Shown piece after piece: positions 1 to 12,996 of a stretch of 64,000 nt of DNA. Under the pieces are notes generated by a model that did no database searches, was not told the DNA's origin, and saw only the letters and a list, made by a program, of their open reading frames with translations. Position 1 is the first letter of the stretch, and each line of letters opens with the position of its first letter. The translations under genes and the position numbers were made by a program. This DNA is from Macrotis lagotis (taxonomy: Eukaryota; Chordata; Mammalia; Peramelemorphia; Peramelidae), in contig NC_133658.1 in NCBI RefSeq assembly GCF_037893015.1, positions 281,744,509 to 281,808,508 of the forward strand, in the 5' to 3' direction.

Positions 1-608
1 GACTGTAGGAGGCTTCATAAAATATAAAGTTGTTCAGACCTTATGCATTTCTCACTTGTATTGCTTTCTTTGTACCTCTACTGACAACAGATTAGTTCAG
101 ACCTTATCATTTGTAACTAGAAGACTACAATAGCTTCAGTCTCTTTCTGATTCAATTCTTCCTGTAAATGGTGATTAGCAGCTCATATTGTCCTATACTT
201 TCTTTCAAGTCTTCCTTCATCACTCAGTCTTCTCTAAATGATATTAATTATTGTCTATATTTGTTTGGCAAAAACCACATAGAGGCTTATAATAATGTAC
301 TTTTCACATCTTTATAATTTCTCTTTCCAATTATACTATAACTTCCTTGAGAACAGAGACCCTGGAAATTTCTTTGTAACTTTCACAATAGTGCCTTCCA
401 TTTACATGATCTTCAATTTAAAAAATGTAGATTGAAAAATGGTATATTTTCCACTACATATAACACTAAAAGTATAAACACACACATATAAATAACAAGT
501 GTATATATGTATGTGTTTAAATAAAATTTGGTATTTACATAGCACTTGAAGGTCGGTCAGTGGTCCAAAAAAGTTTTAAGTATTTAAATTCTTAGAAAAG
601 TAAAGTTT

Positions 609-754
609 GGGGCAGCTAGGTGGTGCAGTGGATAGAGTACTGGCTTTTGGAGTCAGGAGGAACTGAGTTCAAATCTAACCTCAGACAATAATTATCTAGC
701 TGTGTGGCCTTGGGCAAGCCACTTAACCCCATTGCCTTGCCAAAAGAAAAGTCT
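609..754 (+). repeat. MAR1/WSINE1-type CORE-SINE
   Basis: The tRNA-derived head (GGGGCAGCTAGGTGG) and the CTTGGGCAAGCCACTTAACC core are visible. Target-site duplications gaaaagtaaagttt (595-608) and gaaaagtaaagctt (755-768) bracket it. Confidence 0.9.
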
Positions 755-1046
755 GAAAAGTAAAGCTTAATAAGGCTCTACATGGAGCTGCCAGATTTAA
801 ATAAATTTCTACTGGTGAATTTTATTAAACAACTACAATTCTGTATACTGGTTTACTTAAGTATTTTAAATAGAGGTAAACAAATGGTTATACCATAGAC
901 AAAATAGAATAATACATCGTAGAGGAAGTTTGATGACCAACAAGCAAGTCAGGCCACTTATTAGCAGATGACCTTGGTCCAGAGGGATACAACCTTTTTT
1001 TGAGGTCATGGATTTCTTTTGCAATCCTATGAAACTCATGGATCTC

Positions 1047-1321
1047 AGAGAAACAACTGTGGAGTTTGAACAAAGACCAAGGACTATTACCTTAAATTTA
1101 GGGAAAAAAAAAAATGATATCTTATTGTCTGATCCTGATATCTCTTATACTTTGTTTCTTCCTTAAGGATATGATTTCTCTCTCATCACACTCAATTTGG
1201 ATCAATGTATACCATGGAAACAACGTAAAGGCTGACAAATTGCCTTCTATGGGGGTGGGGGGAGGGAAGTAAGATTACGGAAAAATTGTAAAACTCAAAA
1301 TAAATAAAATCTTAAAAAAAA
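1047..1321 (+). mobile_element. 5'-truncated L1 3' end
   Basis: The 3' UTR type that recurs in this window (TTAAGGATATGATTTCTCTC, then a G-rich tract and an A-rich tail) ends at 1321. The flanks gaaactcatggatctc (1031-1046) and gaaacttgtggatctc (1322-1337) form a 16-bp duplication with two mismatches, which defines the insertion. Confidence 0.85.
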
Positions 1322-1534
1322 GAAACTTGTGGATCTCTTCTCAACAAGTGACATAACTGAAATGATACATATGCAAATGGATTCAAATGGATAATATTGT
1401 GAGAACTGCCCATATGTCTGAAGATTGATGGATCGAAGGAAGGAAGGAAGAAATAAAGGAATAAGGCATTTAATAAAGCATTCAAGAACTTAATTTACAA
1501 ATAAAATTTTATTTGATCTTAACAATCTTGGAAG

Positions 1535-1700
1535 GTAGATATTATTTTTATCCCCATTTTACAGTTGGAAAAACTGAGGCACTTAGCGGTCAAATGACTT
1601 GTTTAGGATCACACAATTGTTAAGTATATGAGGTCAGATTTTAAATAAGATGTTCTTGACTTAGATCCAGCACTCTATATCTGTGCCACTTAGCTGCCTG
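1535..1700 (-). repeat. MIR-family SINE, degraded
   Basis: Reverse complement of the MIR/CORE pattern: CATTTTACAG, then AACTGAGGC, then GATCACACAA, ending at a GTGCCACTTAGCTGCC-like head. It is diverged and has no visible target duplication. Confidence 0.7.
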
Positions 1701-3599
1701 AAATTTTAACAATTAACTGAGAAACTAAAACTTTTTCATGTTGTATTACCAAAAGGCAAAGCAATAGAAGTAAAGATAGTCATTTGATAATATATGTGTG
1801 ATATTGAAGCGGATGATATAAAAGTTTTGTTAACTTTACAACTCTATGGATGGCAATACCATATCAAGAGAAATTTTCAATATAATTCAATATAATCAAT
1901 ATAATGATCCATTCTAGAAGAACTGATTTAAACCAATTGATATTGTGTCAAAACACAATTTTAGAGTTACTACTTTAAAATGAGGCCTTTGTGCAATCTG
2001 GACATGATGTATGTTTCATAATCACTTGAACTAAGAAATAAGGAAGAGAAGTTATATACAGTTTTTCAAATCATGACAAGAGTAAAACTATGAAAATCAG
2101 AAAATCATAGAGAAGGTTCTTGAAAAATTATGTAAATGACAGGGAGCAGAGCACAGGTCAATTCTATATTATTGCAAAACACACCAGATTTTTCAGCCAA
2201 AGCATTTCAAAAAGTGTTGGGAGTTTAAAAATTTCCTCCTGAAACTTATATATTTAGTGGTTACTTCTGAAAAGCTGAGACTTCCTAAATAAATCAAGGC
2301 AAAAGCCCTCCAACTGTAAAACTTGATTAAAAAAAAAGATAAAATGCCTACATTGATTTCATTGTTACCTACTTTGTACATGAAACAGAAGAAAGCAAGA
2401 GCTAATTATTAATAATTTGACAGGTGTACAGAAGCAATTACCATTAAATTATAAAGACTTAGATATTTCTAAACATAAATGGATAAAGAACCCATCTGCA
2501 TAGAGACAAATATGTTGGACTTATTCCATCTGAACAAGAACAGTCAATAAATTTGCCTAGTGATAGTATACTAAAATAATTGTTTCATCCAGAAAAATCT
2601 CATGTTTCAGTTATGATCCAATAATGAGTTCTCTGGATTATCAGAAATACATATTTCTTTGCCTCTTATTTGTGTGATATGGGATTTCTGCTTTAGAAAA
2701 AAAGAAAAAAGACAAGATGCCAATGCTTATCAATGCTTGAAAAATCATGAGAATATGAAAAGCCCTAGATGAGGAACTATACAAAAACCCCTACTTAATA
2801 ATAATAATACTATTGTGCTTATTTTATAAATTTTAAATATTAAATGGTAAATGAATATATAATAAATACCTGGATGTTATATTACCTTATTATTTGAGAT
2901 TGATGAGTTATAAAATTTAATAAATACTAATTTTATTTGAATAAAATATGAGTTAATAAATATTTTAATATATGATTTTATGAAAGGTCTGGGTGGAATA
3001 AATGTTTTGTTTTAAAAAGTAGGGAGCTTCACCACATAGAGTTTGGATATTTAAAGTTCTATATAAATGTGATTTTATTATTATCATAAGATACAATCTT
3101 TGGAGTCTATTATTACAAATATCAGGTGAATATCAGTACTAAAGGTTATTGCTAGGACCATCTAAAACAATGAATATGGAAGCACTTTGTATCCATAAAG
3201 AACTAAATGAATATGAACTCATTATTACTAATGACAAAAAAGACAATAACAACATGGTTTTATACTCTTCTATGGATACTTATACACTACTAAGGAACAT
3301 TAGAAAGGAGTAAAAGTTTCTGCAAAATTACTTTCCAGTTTCATCTACTGCTATATTAAACTCATCACTTGTAAACTGAACATATATAATCTAGCTTTCC
3401 ACATTTGAGTTAATATAAATAAAACCCAAGAGTGTACAAAATGTTTCCCAGATCATAGTACATTTTAAAAGATGCTTGATGATGCCAAATCCCCATTCAC
3501 ACATATGAACCCATTCTATTAGTTACGAAACAAAAGAACTAAACTTTTCTAATTCTGAGAAAAAGAGGCAGAGAGGTAGAGAAATAGGAAATAAGGTGG

Positions 3600-3836
3600 A
3601 AGGAAGCAGAAAACATGCATTGGTTAAGTACCTACTCTGCACCAAACAATGTGCTAAATGCTTTACAAATATTATATCATTTGATCCCTACAATGATTCT
3701 ACCGGCCCCATTTTACAGACAAGAAAACTGAAGTTAAGTGACTTGTTCGGGGTCAAACAACTAATACTGAGGTTGGATTTGAATTCCCGTCTTCCTCATT
3801 CTAGTACTTCTATTTCCTGAGCCACCTGGCACCCTT
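3600..3836 (-). repeat. MIR/MON1-type SINE
   Basis: Reverse-oriented MIR core (CCCATTTTACAGACAAGAAA, then TTAAGTGACTTG, then GAGCCACCTGGC) with the 3' part reading TAAGTACCTACTCTGCACC. Old and diverged. Confidence 0.75.
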
Positions 3837-3974
3837 AATAGTATCAATATCAGACTCTAGGTAGGGCATATTCTTAGCAAAGGAAAGGAGAAAGTGAACA
3901 ACAACATTTACTAGTTCATGAGAATAACAAAGAATTGACCCTAACCTATTTTCATACTACTAGGGCAACTGTCT

Positions 3975-4206
3975 ATGACAAAGGTTCTTAATTTAGGGTC
4001 CATAACATCCTGGTGGGTTCCTACATAGATTTTAGGGTATCCAAGAACTTGGATGAAAAAAAAATGTGAATCTTTATTTTTACTATCCTTTAACTTTAAT
4101 TTAGTATTTCCTTCAATTATTTAAAAATTTATTCTGAGAAGAGGTCCATAAGTCTCACTAAACTAACAAGGGGATCAATAACACAGAAAAGTTAAGAACC
4201 TCTGAT
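3975..4206. mobile_element. Probable non-autonomous hAT-like DNA transposon
   Basis: The ends are imperfect inverted repeats: AAGGTTCTTAA at the left, TTAAGAACCTCTG at the right. The body (GGTCCATAA, ATCTTTATTTTTACTA) recurs at 14815-14885 and 33865-34068. The hAT assignment rests on the TTCTTAAC-type terminus and on family resemblance from memory. Confidence 0.55.
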
Positions 4207-4251
4207 ATATGATCACTGGCCCATCACTCTCGGCCCTCCCCCTCCCACTTT

Positions 4252-4396
4252 TTTAAGGTTTTTGCAAGGCAATGGAGTTAAGTGGCTTGCCCAAAGCCAC
4301 ACAGCTAGGCAATTATTAAGTGTCTGAGGCCGAATTTGAACTCAGACTCCTGACTCCTGGGCCCGTGCTCTATCCACTATCTAGCCACCCCCCTCC
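4252..4396 (-). repeat. MAR1/WSINE1-type CORE-SINE
   Basis: Antisense copy. It begins with the complement of the A-rich tail (AGGTTTTTGCAAGGCAATGG) and ends at the complement of the tRNA-derived head (TATCTAGCCACCCCCC). Confidence 0.88.
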
Positions 4397-4514
4397 CCCC
4401 CCTTTTTTTTTTAATAAGAGACCTCATTATAATTTGTTTGGAAAACATTATCTACATGGATCTAATGCTCAGTCTGATTCCTGTAATATATATAAACACT
4501 ATATCATAATAACA

Positions 4515-4777
4515 ATAGCTAATAATATATAGATAGTGCTTTAAAGTTTGCAAACCACTTTACATGTTATTTTATCTGATTCATATAACTTCATTGTCAG
4601 ATAGATGTTGTTACAATTACCTCCATTTTACAGGTGAAGAAACTAAGAGTAAGAGAAATTAAGTGACTTATTCAGAATGACAATGCTAATATGTGAGTGA
4701 GACAGAATTCAAACTAGGGTTCAGTTGCCCTGACACCAAGTTTGGCACTCTATCCACTGTACCACCCAGCTACCATC
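4515..4777 (-). repeat. MIR/MON1-type SINE
   Basis: Reverse MIR pattern with CTCCATTTTACAGGTGAAGA, a TTAAGTGACTTATTCAGA box and the head CACTGTACCACCCAGCTACC. Diverged. Confidence 0.75.
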
Positions 4778-5493
4778 CAGATTAACCACTTCAGGAAGAA
4801 TGCATATTTTGTTGGCTAATAAAAGGTAGCCTATCATTCATTTTTTGGACATAAACATAATTACTTTTTTCAATACTTACGGAATCTGTTATCTCTTCAA
4901 TGAGGGTGCTCCTACTAAATCAAATCACTATCCTTCACTATTTTAGTAGATTAGGTTGTCTTAGGGAGGTACTAAGATTGAAAAAGTCATTGCTTTTTGG
5001 TCACACAGTTGATGAGCCTCTCTAAACATAGCTAGATTGGTCTCTGGATACAAACATACAGAGCTTCAACAGGCCAAAACCTGAAAGTCTTTTCAGCTTG
5101 GTAGGATCTAACATAGTTTGTGTCCTACAAGTTTAGCCTTCCAGAATTCAAGGTCACTGCCACGCTGAATTGAAGCATAAAAATAAGATTTTAAAGGAAT
5201 ACAATCATGTCACTGAAAATAAATGGTAGTTTGGTCCATCAAATAGAACCAGACCTCTTTGCTATCTCACTACAAACAATAAACTATTTTCATTAGTTAA
5301 TTTTTGCCTGAAAACAAAGACTTATGCTTACCTTTTAAAAAACTGCCCTCATATTGAAAATTTTAAGAATTTAATTAAAGGGGTACAAGGAAATGTAGGT
5401 AATTTTAAGAAAAAAAGTCAATAAAAATTTATTTCAAAGTCAAAAACACATGTTAAGATTGCCTCTCAATTAGGGGCCATGAACATTTCAAGT

Positions 5494-5721
5494 TCAAATC
5501 CAAAGGAACTGCCAAAATTTATCTGGGTCTTTGCTGTTGTTGTTGCTGCTGCTGTTATTGTTGTAGTGAAGAAATTCTTTATGTTTAAATGAGGAAGGAT
5601 GAAACAGCTGATGGAGAATTTCAGTTACACTGCCCATATCAACAGCTGAACAGGCGCCAGCAGTAACTGCAAGTATCCCACAGCAGATGGAAGGGTATTC
5701 ACAGGGACACAAAAGATACAA
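5494..5721 (-). other. Unrecognised 75-codon open frame in QSOX2 intron 1
   Basis: An open minus-strand frame with an Ala/Gly/Cys-rich middle and a C-terminal Asn/Ser run from (CAA/CAG)n-like trinucleotides. The surroundings do not look like any repeat family I recognise. I see no convincing acceptor/donor pair. It could be an old processed pseudogene fragment, an unannotated exon or chance; no function is proposed. Confidence 0.2.
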
Positions 5722-6529
5722 CAGTCTATTTTATCAAATAAAATGCTAAAAAAAAAAGTTTGGCTTCAGGGTATCTGTCTCATTCAACTTACACCACTCC
5801 CCTTCCTCTTGCATTTTCCACCTGTCCAGATCCTGACCTACAAAGAATTGAGAAACACTATAAAACTAAATGCAAATAAGCTACTTTTATAACAATACAA
5901 GGCCATCCCCAGCTAAACACTTAGGTTAAAGAGCACCAGCTGGGATGCAATTATAGTGCAGTTTCCTCATCACTACCTTTTTTCTTCTTTTTCTTATTTC
6001 TTTTAAAAAGAAAGTCCTATACCTTTTAATCAGAGCTGGAAACCATGTTTTTTACTTCTAAACAGTAAAATTTATTTGTACCAGATTGGTTATTTTTAAT
6101 ATTAAGTAATTTTAAAATTACCACTTAAATGGGTTTCCATATATACATGTAAAATAAACTATATTTTAAAAGTTACTTCCAACCAAATCTGATTTTTAAA
6201 AAGATGGGTACAGAAGACAGAAGTAATAGAAGATAATAGAAAATTAATACTAAAGCTTGGTAGGATCTTGTAATTTTTACCTGTTCATTACAGCAAGATA
6301 GAAATGCTAAAGTTTAGAATGAGCAGAGGTAGGTGAGGAATGCTAACTTTTTTTTTTCAAACTATGTTAAAGAAAAGAGGAGTATCAAAGAAACATTAAT
6401 AATAATAGAATATGGACATAAAGCTTAACTCTCATTTTGCTATTGTTTTATTTGCCAAAGAAAGTTGTCTTTGAACTGGAAAGAGGAGAATAAAATTTAC
6501 TATTAAATTGTAACCTTCATTAAATATAG

Positions 6530-6965
6530 AGAAAATCAATAAAAAGAGAGCACCTTAGGTCCTTGAATAGGTTCAATTCACCAGGCCCTGATAAACTAAA
6601 CCCTATTATCCTGAAAGAACTGGAAAATATAATTATTGAATTAGTGATATTTGAAAGGTAACAGAGATGTTGCAAAATTGGATAAGGGAAATTTTTTTTT
6701 TTAATTTTAAAGAAAAGATTGAATCTTCATATTCTATCCTAGTGAACTTAATTTCAATTTCTGGCAAAATTCTATAATACATTCAAAAGGATGGTTAATT
6801 AACATCTAACAAAGGCAACAAGTGATCACAAGCCAGCATGGCTTCATCAAGAACTATATCTGCCATTTTTAACCTGATTTTTTTTTTTTTTTACAAGATT
6901 ATTAGCCTCGTGGATCTGTTTCTAGTAGAAACTTCAAATATAGTTTACTGAAACATCTGAAATCG
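6530..6965 (+). mobile_element. CR1/L3-type LINE fragment
   Basis: Resembles the reverse-transcriptase region of the ancient L3/CR1 LINE, including a CCAGCATGGCTTCATCAAGA stretch followed by AACCTGATTT, and GATCTGTTTCTAGTAGAAAC-like sequence. Many stops; a dead relic. Confidence 0.55.
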
Positions 6966-6985
6966 GCTTCCATGCTGTGGATAAG

Positions 6986-7046
6986 AATAGTAATACTAAT
7001 AATAGTAATACTACTACTACTACTACTAATAATAATAATAATATAT
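6986..7046 (+). repeat. (TAA/TAC)n microsatellite
   Basis: Interrupted trinucleotide run of AAT, AGT and ACT units. Confidence 0.85.
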
Positions 7047-7109
7047 GGTACTTGAAGAATTAAAATGCTTTACAAAAATTATTTTGTTATATTTCATTAT
7101 AATTCATAT

Positions 7110-7235
7110 TTATGAGAATAGCCTGTATAATAATAGGTGCTATTATTATCCTCAATTTATAAATGAAGAAATGAAGGCTCAAAGAAGGTAAATGATTAGT
7201 CCAGAGTCACAATGCTAGTAAAAAGATGGAGATAT
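7110..7235 (-). repeat. MIR-type SINE fragment
   Basis: Short diverged MIR core in reverse (ATTATCCTCAATTTATAAAT, then GAAGGCTCAAAGAAGG, then AGTCACAATGCTAG). Confidence 0.5.
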
Positions 7236-7329
7236 GTAGGCTAAATGGCAGATAACAACAATGATATTATTAATGTTAATAATAATAGCAATAATAATAA
7301 TAATAACACATCCATATAACTCTCTAAAA

Positions 7330-9690
7330 TGTATAAAAAGAGTGATGCAGATAAATCATGAAAACCAAGTCAGCAGCTTGGTGAAAGAAATACAAAAAAA
7401 AAATACTGAAGAAAATAACATTTTATAAGGCAGTTTAGACCAAATGGAAAAAAACAACCTAAAAGGCAAATGAGGAGAAGAATGCCTTAAAAAACAGAAT
7501 TGACCAGCTAGAAAAGGATATAAAAAAGCTCTCTGAAGAAAATAACTCCTTCAAATGCAGAATGAAACTAAAGGAAGCTGATAACTTTGTGAGAAATCAA
7601 AAAACAATAAAACAATACCAAAAGAATGAAAAATTAGAAGGAAATGTGAAATATCTCGTTGGAGAAACAACTGACCTAGAAAACAGATCTAAAAAGATAA
7701 CTTAAAAATTATTGGGCTACCTGAAAGCATGACCAGAAAAAGAGCCTAGACTTCATTTTTCAAGAAATAATACAGCAAAATTGCCCTGAGATCCTAGAGA
7801 GGATAAAATGGAAATTGAAGGAATTCACTGGTCACCTCCTGAAAGAGATCTGAAAAGAAAAACTTCCAGGAATATTATAGACAAATTCTAAAACTCCCAA
7901 GTCAAAGTGAAAATACTAAAAACTGCCAGAAACAAACAATTCAACTACTGTGGCTTTATAGTCAGGATTACACAGGATCTGGCGGCATCTACATTAAGGG
8001 CTCATAGGGATTGGAATATGATATTCCAGAAGGCAAAAGGGCTTGGTTTACAACCGAAAATCAACTACCCAGCAAAACTAAACATCCTCTTTCAGGGTGA
8101 AAGATGGACTTTCAATGAAACAAGGGACTTTTAAATTTCCTGTTGAAACATCTAGAACTAAACAGAAAGTTTGATCTCCAAGTATAGGAGTCAGTTGAAA
8201 CATAGAGAGGTGGACAAGAAGGACTAATTATGATGCTGAACTGTGCGTATGCCTGCCTGGGAAGAAGATACTGATAACTCATATGATCCTTCTCATTTAT
8301 AATAACAATTAGAAGGAGTATGTATAAGGCACAGGAGGGAATTGAATATAACAGCATACTACAGTATAAAGATGGAGTCAGTGGGTGATAAAGGAAAGTA
8401 CTGGAAGGAAGGGATAGGAGAGGGAAAAGGGGCTAAGATATTTCACATAAAGTCAGTAAAAAGCTTTTCAATGCAGTGGCATGGGGGAAGGCAAGGGGGA
8501 ATGAGTGAGCCTTCATTCTCATCAGAAATGTCTCAGAAAGGAAATAACATACACATTTAATAGGGTATAGAAATCTATCTTACCTTAGAGAAAAATGAGA
8601 GGAAAGGGATGGGATAAGGGATAATGGGGGGAGAGGAGGGGGCAGTAGGTGATAGAAGAGAAGGAAGATCATGGGAGAGTGTACTCAGACACAACCTGAG
8701 CAGGGACAGGATGAAAGGAGTGAGAGAACAGAATAAATGAGAGTGGGGAGGAATAAAGTAGAGGGAAATATAACTAATAATAGCAACTGTGGGAAAAGAT
8801 ATTGAAGCAACTTCTCTGGTGGACTATGATAAAAAACGCAACTCATACCAGAGACAGAGCTTTTGGAATCTGAATACAGACCAAGTATTCGTTTTTTTTT
8901 GTTTTAATTAAAGATTTTGAGTTTTACAATTTTCCCCCATCTTACCCCCCCCACCCAACGGAAAGCAATCTGTCAGTCTGTTTCCATGTTGTACACTGAT
9001 CCAAATTGAGTGTGATGAGAGAGAAATCATATCCTTAAGAAAGAAACAAAAAGTGTACAAGATAACAAGATCAGACAATAAGATATGTTTTTTTTCTAAA
9101 TTAAAGGGAATAGTCCTTGAACTTTGTTCAAACTCCACAGCTCTTTATCTGTATACAGATGGTATTCTCCATTGCAGACAGCCCCAAATTGTCCCTGATT
9201 GTTGCACTTATGGAATGAGCATGTCCATCAAGGTTGGTCATCACCCCCATGTTGCTGTTAGGGTGTACAATGTTCTTCTGGTTCTGCTCATCTCACTCAG
9301 CATCAGTTCATGCAAATTCCTCCAGGCTTCCCTGAATTTCCGCCCCTCCTGGTTTCTAATAGAACAATAGTGTTCCATAACATACATATACTACAATTTG
9401 CTAAGCCATTCCCAATTGAAGGACATTTACTTGATTTCCAATTCTTTGCCACCACAAACAGGGCTGCTATGAATATTTTTGTACAAGTGATGTTTTTAAC
9501 CCTTTTTCATCATCTCTTCAGGGTATAGAACCAGTAGTGGTATTGCTGGATCAAAGGGTATGCTCATTTTTTGTTGCCCTTTGGGCATACAGAGCAAGTA
9601 TTCTTGAGGATTCTCTATCTTTTTTTTGTGGGGGGAAGGGATATTTATGTTTACTTTCACAACAGATAATTGTAATAATATAAAATAAAC
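7330..9690 (+). mobile_element. HAL1-like (ORF1-only) L1 element, interrupted
   Basis: Collinear with the full-length element at 54955-57510. It has L1 ORF1 coiled-coil and RNA-binding regions (about 7330-8170), then a purine-rich tail (8180-8780) and the shared 3' end, which resumes at 9604-9690. No ORF2 lies between. Stops and frameshifts disable ORF1. A minus-strand L1 (8891-9586) splits its 3' end. The HAL1 name (half-L1) is inferred from the architecture. Confidence 0.75.
8891..9586 (-). mobile_element. L1 3' end nested in the HAL1-like element
   Basis: Antisense L1 3' UTR and end of ORF2. The complement of its A-tail starts at 8891. The duplication atacagaccaagtattc (8874-8890) and atacagagcaagtattc (9587-9603) is 17 bp with one mismatch, giving exact borders. 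Confidence 0.92.
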
Positions 9691-10411
9691 CATAAAAGGA
9701 AAAAAAGAAATTAACAAAAACGGTTGGGAAAACTGAAAAACAATCTGTCCAAGAATAAGTTTAGACCAATATCTCCCACAATATCCTACAATAAGCTCTG
9801 AACAGTTACATGATTTACATACAAAAGGTCATGTCACATAGACAGTCAGGGCAGTGTTGGAACTACACTTTATCTTTAATATGTACTTTATAAAAACAAA
9901 ATGCAATAAAATTGATATGTCACATATAATCCTCTTTTTCTGTTGTTCTTTGTATATGGAAATATTTATATTTGGTGATGCTTATCAAAAAATGTTTTTA
10001 ACAAAGAAAGGAGTATAACCTTTAAGTAGAAATTATTTAATTATCAAACTACTGGTAAGAAATACATCCCAAGAAAAAAATTTTAAGTACCGTTAAACTA
10101 TCAAGTATACAGACGATGGAAATTACTGATTATTTTTCAATATTTTTTCCAATAATTTATAAAATGGATTTATGAAAACTTAAACAAACAAATATTAAAA
10201 GGATAATAGAATAAAGATTAACTATTAAGTAGGTATCAGAGGTAATTTACTTTCAAGACCTGGCTATTTTTTGAAAGCCAATTATTCTCAAAACCAAACA
10301 CTATTTTTTCCTTCTCTGCTTGTCGAAGGGATAAAGGAATTTCAAATGTGAAACCTGGATACAAGATTAATATTTCTAACATAGAATTTTTAACACAGAT
10401 TAGTATTTCTT

Positions 10412-10555
10412 TTAGGTTTTTGCTAGGCAATGGGGTTAAGTGGCTTGCCCAAGGTCACACAGATAGGTAATTACTAAGTGTCTAAGACTGGATTTGAACT
10501 CAGGTACTCCTGACTCCAGGGCCGGTGCTCTATCCACTGCGCCACCTAGCCACCC
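10412..10555 (-). repeat. MAR1/WSINE1-type CORE-SINE
   Basis: Antisense copy from TTAGGTTTTTGCTAGGCAAT to CACTGCGCCACCTAGCCACC. Similar sequences agattagtatttct and agattaatatttct flank it. A longer 35-bp near-repeat (10364-10398 and 10559-10594) makes the exact target duplication ambiguous. Confidence 0.88.
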
Positions 10556-10747
10556 CCAAAGATTAATATTTCTAACACAGAATTTTTAATACAGCAATTT
10601 TAAAAGCCATGCTTACTTTGTAGTTATACCACACATTTCAGCGTGAAGCAGTTAGTGCAGTATTGGCATGGTGCTAAATGAAGGCAAAATCATTGGCTCA
10701 GACTTTATCTGAAGTAGCTATAATGATAATTTATAATTTTTTTGTAT

Positions 10748-11225
10748 TTAAGCAAGTTTACATGCATTTATTAAGTATGTCATATGTGACAGGCCCTGTG
10801 CTATTTCCTGGGAATATAAAGATAATATAGTAGATACCATGCAAAGTAACATCATAATCACAGGGAGGGCTTTAATAACTAGAGAAAGCAGAAAAAGTGT
10901 TTTGGTTTTGAATTTACCTTTGAAGGAAACTAGATTCTACATTGCAAAGGTGAAGAGAGAGCAGATTAGAGACATGGGAAATAGACCATGTCAAGGCATA
11001 GAGATGGGAGATAGAATGTCATATATGAGAAACAGCAAGTTAGTCTGGCTAGGTGGTAAAGGGGAGAAATGTGTAAATAAATCTGAAAAGATAGGCTGAA
11101 ATCAGATTGCAAAGGTCATTAAATTAGAGTTTGATCTTAGAGGAAGCAAGAAGTTCCTAGGGCTTATTGAGTAGGGAAATGACATGATCAGATATGTGCT
11201 TAAGGAATGTCAACTGTAGCAAACA
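10748..11225 (+). repeat. Ancient long interspersed repeat, copy 1
   Basis: Begins with a CATTTATTAAGTATGTCATA motif and a GGCCCTGTGCTA box, and ends with GTAGGGAAATGACATGATCA. The same order of motifs occurs at 17805-19650 and 20998-21545. I recognise the family as widespread in mammals but cannot name it confidently. Confidence 0.6.
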
Positions 11226-11324
11226 GGTGGTACATTAAATGGAAAAAAGGCATAAAGCCCTTTTACATATATTATTTCATTTCATCTTCTAGATAGCCTG
11301 ATAGACCAACTTTCTATCTTTTCA

Positions 11325-11700
11325 TAATAGGTTTTTAGTAAGGCATTTGATAATGTTTCTCATGGTTTCATTATGCATAGAGATGTAGGCCTGATAATGA
11401 TTCAGTTAGATTTGGAACTGGTTGAAACCAAAAATTAATCATTGATGGGCTGAGGTTGTTTGAGGGAGAGTTCTAACAGGATGCCTCAGGCATCTAAACT
11501 TGGAACCCTGTAGTTCAACATTTTAAAAAAAAGTGACTCTTATGAAGGCATTCATGGCATACAGATGACATGCAATGGAGAGAGAGAAAAGCTTAACACT
11601 CAGGATGGTAGTCAGGATCCAAAAAGATCCCCACAGTTTAGAAGAGAATCTAAGGACTGAATCTACAAGGTAAAATTTAACTTCTTAAAGTAACGCTGCT
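11325..11700 (+). mobile_element. CR1/L3-type LINE reverse-transcriptase fragment
   Basis: Translates, with stops, to an RT-like KAFDNVSH motif, followed by sequence matching the L3/CR1 RT core in order, including TAGTTCAACATTTT and GATGACATGCAATGGAGAG. Interrupted at its 3' side by the SINE at 11702; similar sequence resumes after 11871. Confidence 0.65.
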
Positions 11701-11701
11701 T

Positions 11702-11856
11702 GGGGCGGCTAGGTGGCACAGTGGATAGAATACTGGCCTTGGAGTCAGGAGGACCTGAGTTCAAATACAGCCTTAGACACTTAATAATTACCTAGCTGTG
11801 TGACTTGGGCAAGTCACTTAACCCCACTGCCTAGCAAAAACCTAAAAAAAAAAAAA
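11702..11856 (+). repeat. MAR1/WSINE1-type CORE-SINE
   Basis: Sense copy with an A-rich tail. Target duplication aaagtaacgctgctt (11687-11701) and aaagtaacactgctt (11857-11871), one mismatch. Confidence 0.93.
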
Positions 11857-12559
11857 AAAGTAACACTGCTTTAGTTACAGTATCAAGATCCAGAGAAAAA
11901 TTTGGAAATTACATGATTCTGGTTCTAGGTTCACTGACTCTTCTTTGCCATTGAACTTCAACTGACATTAGTTTTGCCAATAGAAGATAAGTTTCTGGAG
12001 AGCTTCTTTTCTTTGTTATCACTTCCTAGCACAATATTTTGTACATGTTAAGTGCTTAATAAATACTTGTTAAGTTGAATATAAAGCCAAATGAATAAAT
12101 TCAGAATCTTAAAAAATAACTTGAATCCAAATTTAAATTTAATATATGGTACAATGAAAGCAACCAGACTCCCTTTAATTATGAAAAAACAAAACCAAGA
12201 ATATTATAATATTACAACTAGCTATACCTGTACCCAGACATCATCGGAGCTGCTCTCCTCAAGGTATAAAATATCTATGGCAATAGACTTTCTCCTTTCA
12301 AATAAATTGTGAAAACAAAGTTTGTTCAATGTTCTTAACCATTTCTTAAGACCTGAAGCAGATAAAGATAGCAATAGAGGGACTTTTGGCTATGTGAGGA
12401 AAAAGAAGTCAGACTACACATTTTCTCTGATCTCAACAACCTTTCAAAGAATTTGCCAAAGATAAAGTAATTGTCGCTGTCCAGGGCACCCTGAATCCAA
12501 AAGATTAAAAACAAAACCAAACCAGAAACTGTTCCGAGGGATGAGATTTCAAGGAAAAT

Positions 12560-12927
12560 GGATAATTAAAAAAATAAGGCAACAGGAAAAAGTAAAGATC
12601 AGCAGTAGGGGTTAGCCTGCACCATGGAGCAGTACCCTCTATGACCCCTTCAAAAACTGCCACTCTACTGTGAGTGAAGGGAAAAGAGGAAGCTCTAAAA
12701 GACAGTGACAGAAAGTGCCCAAAGAGAGAGCCTAAAATGGATTACTTCTGACTGTATGACTAATATAGAGAAAACAAAAAGATTACAAAAGATCTGAGTC
12801 TGAGAATGAGGATCTAGGGTAAACAGAAAGTGAAAATAGATAGTAAAGACAGTAAGAGAAATTCTTTTTGGAAAGATGCAAAAAAAAAAAAATCAAAGTT
12901 AAAAAACTAGTAAATAGGACTAGCTGA

Positions 12928-12996
<69 letters not shown>

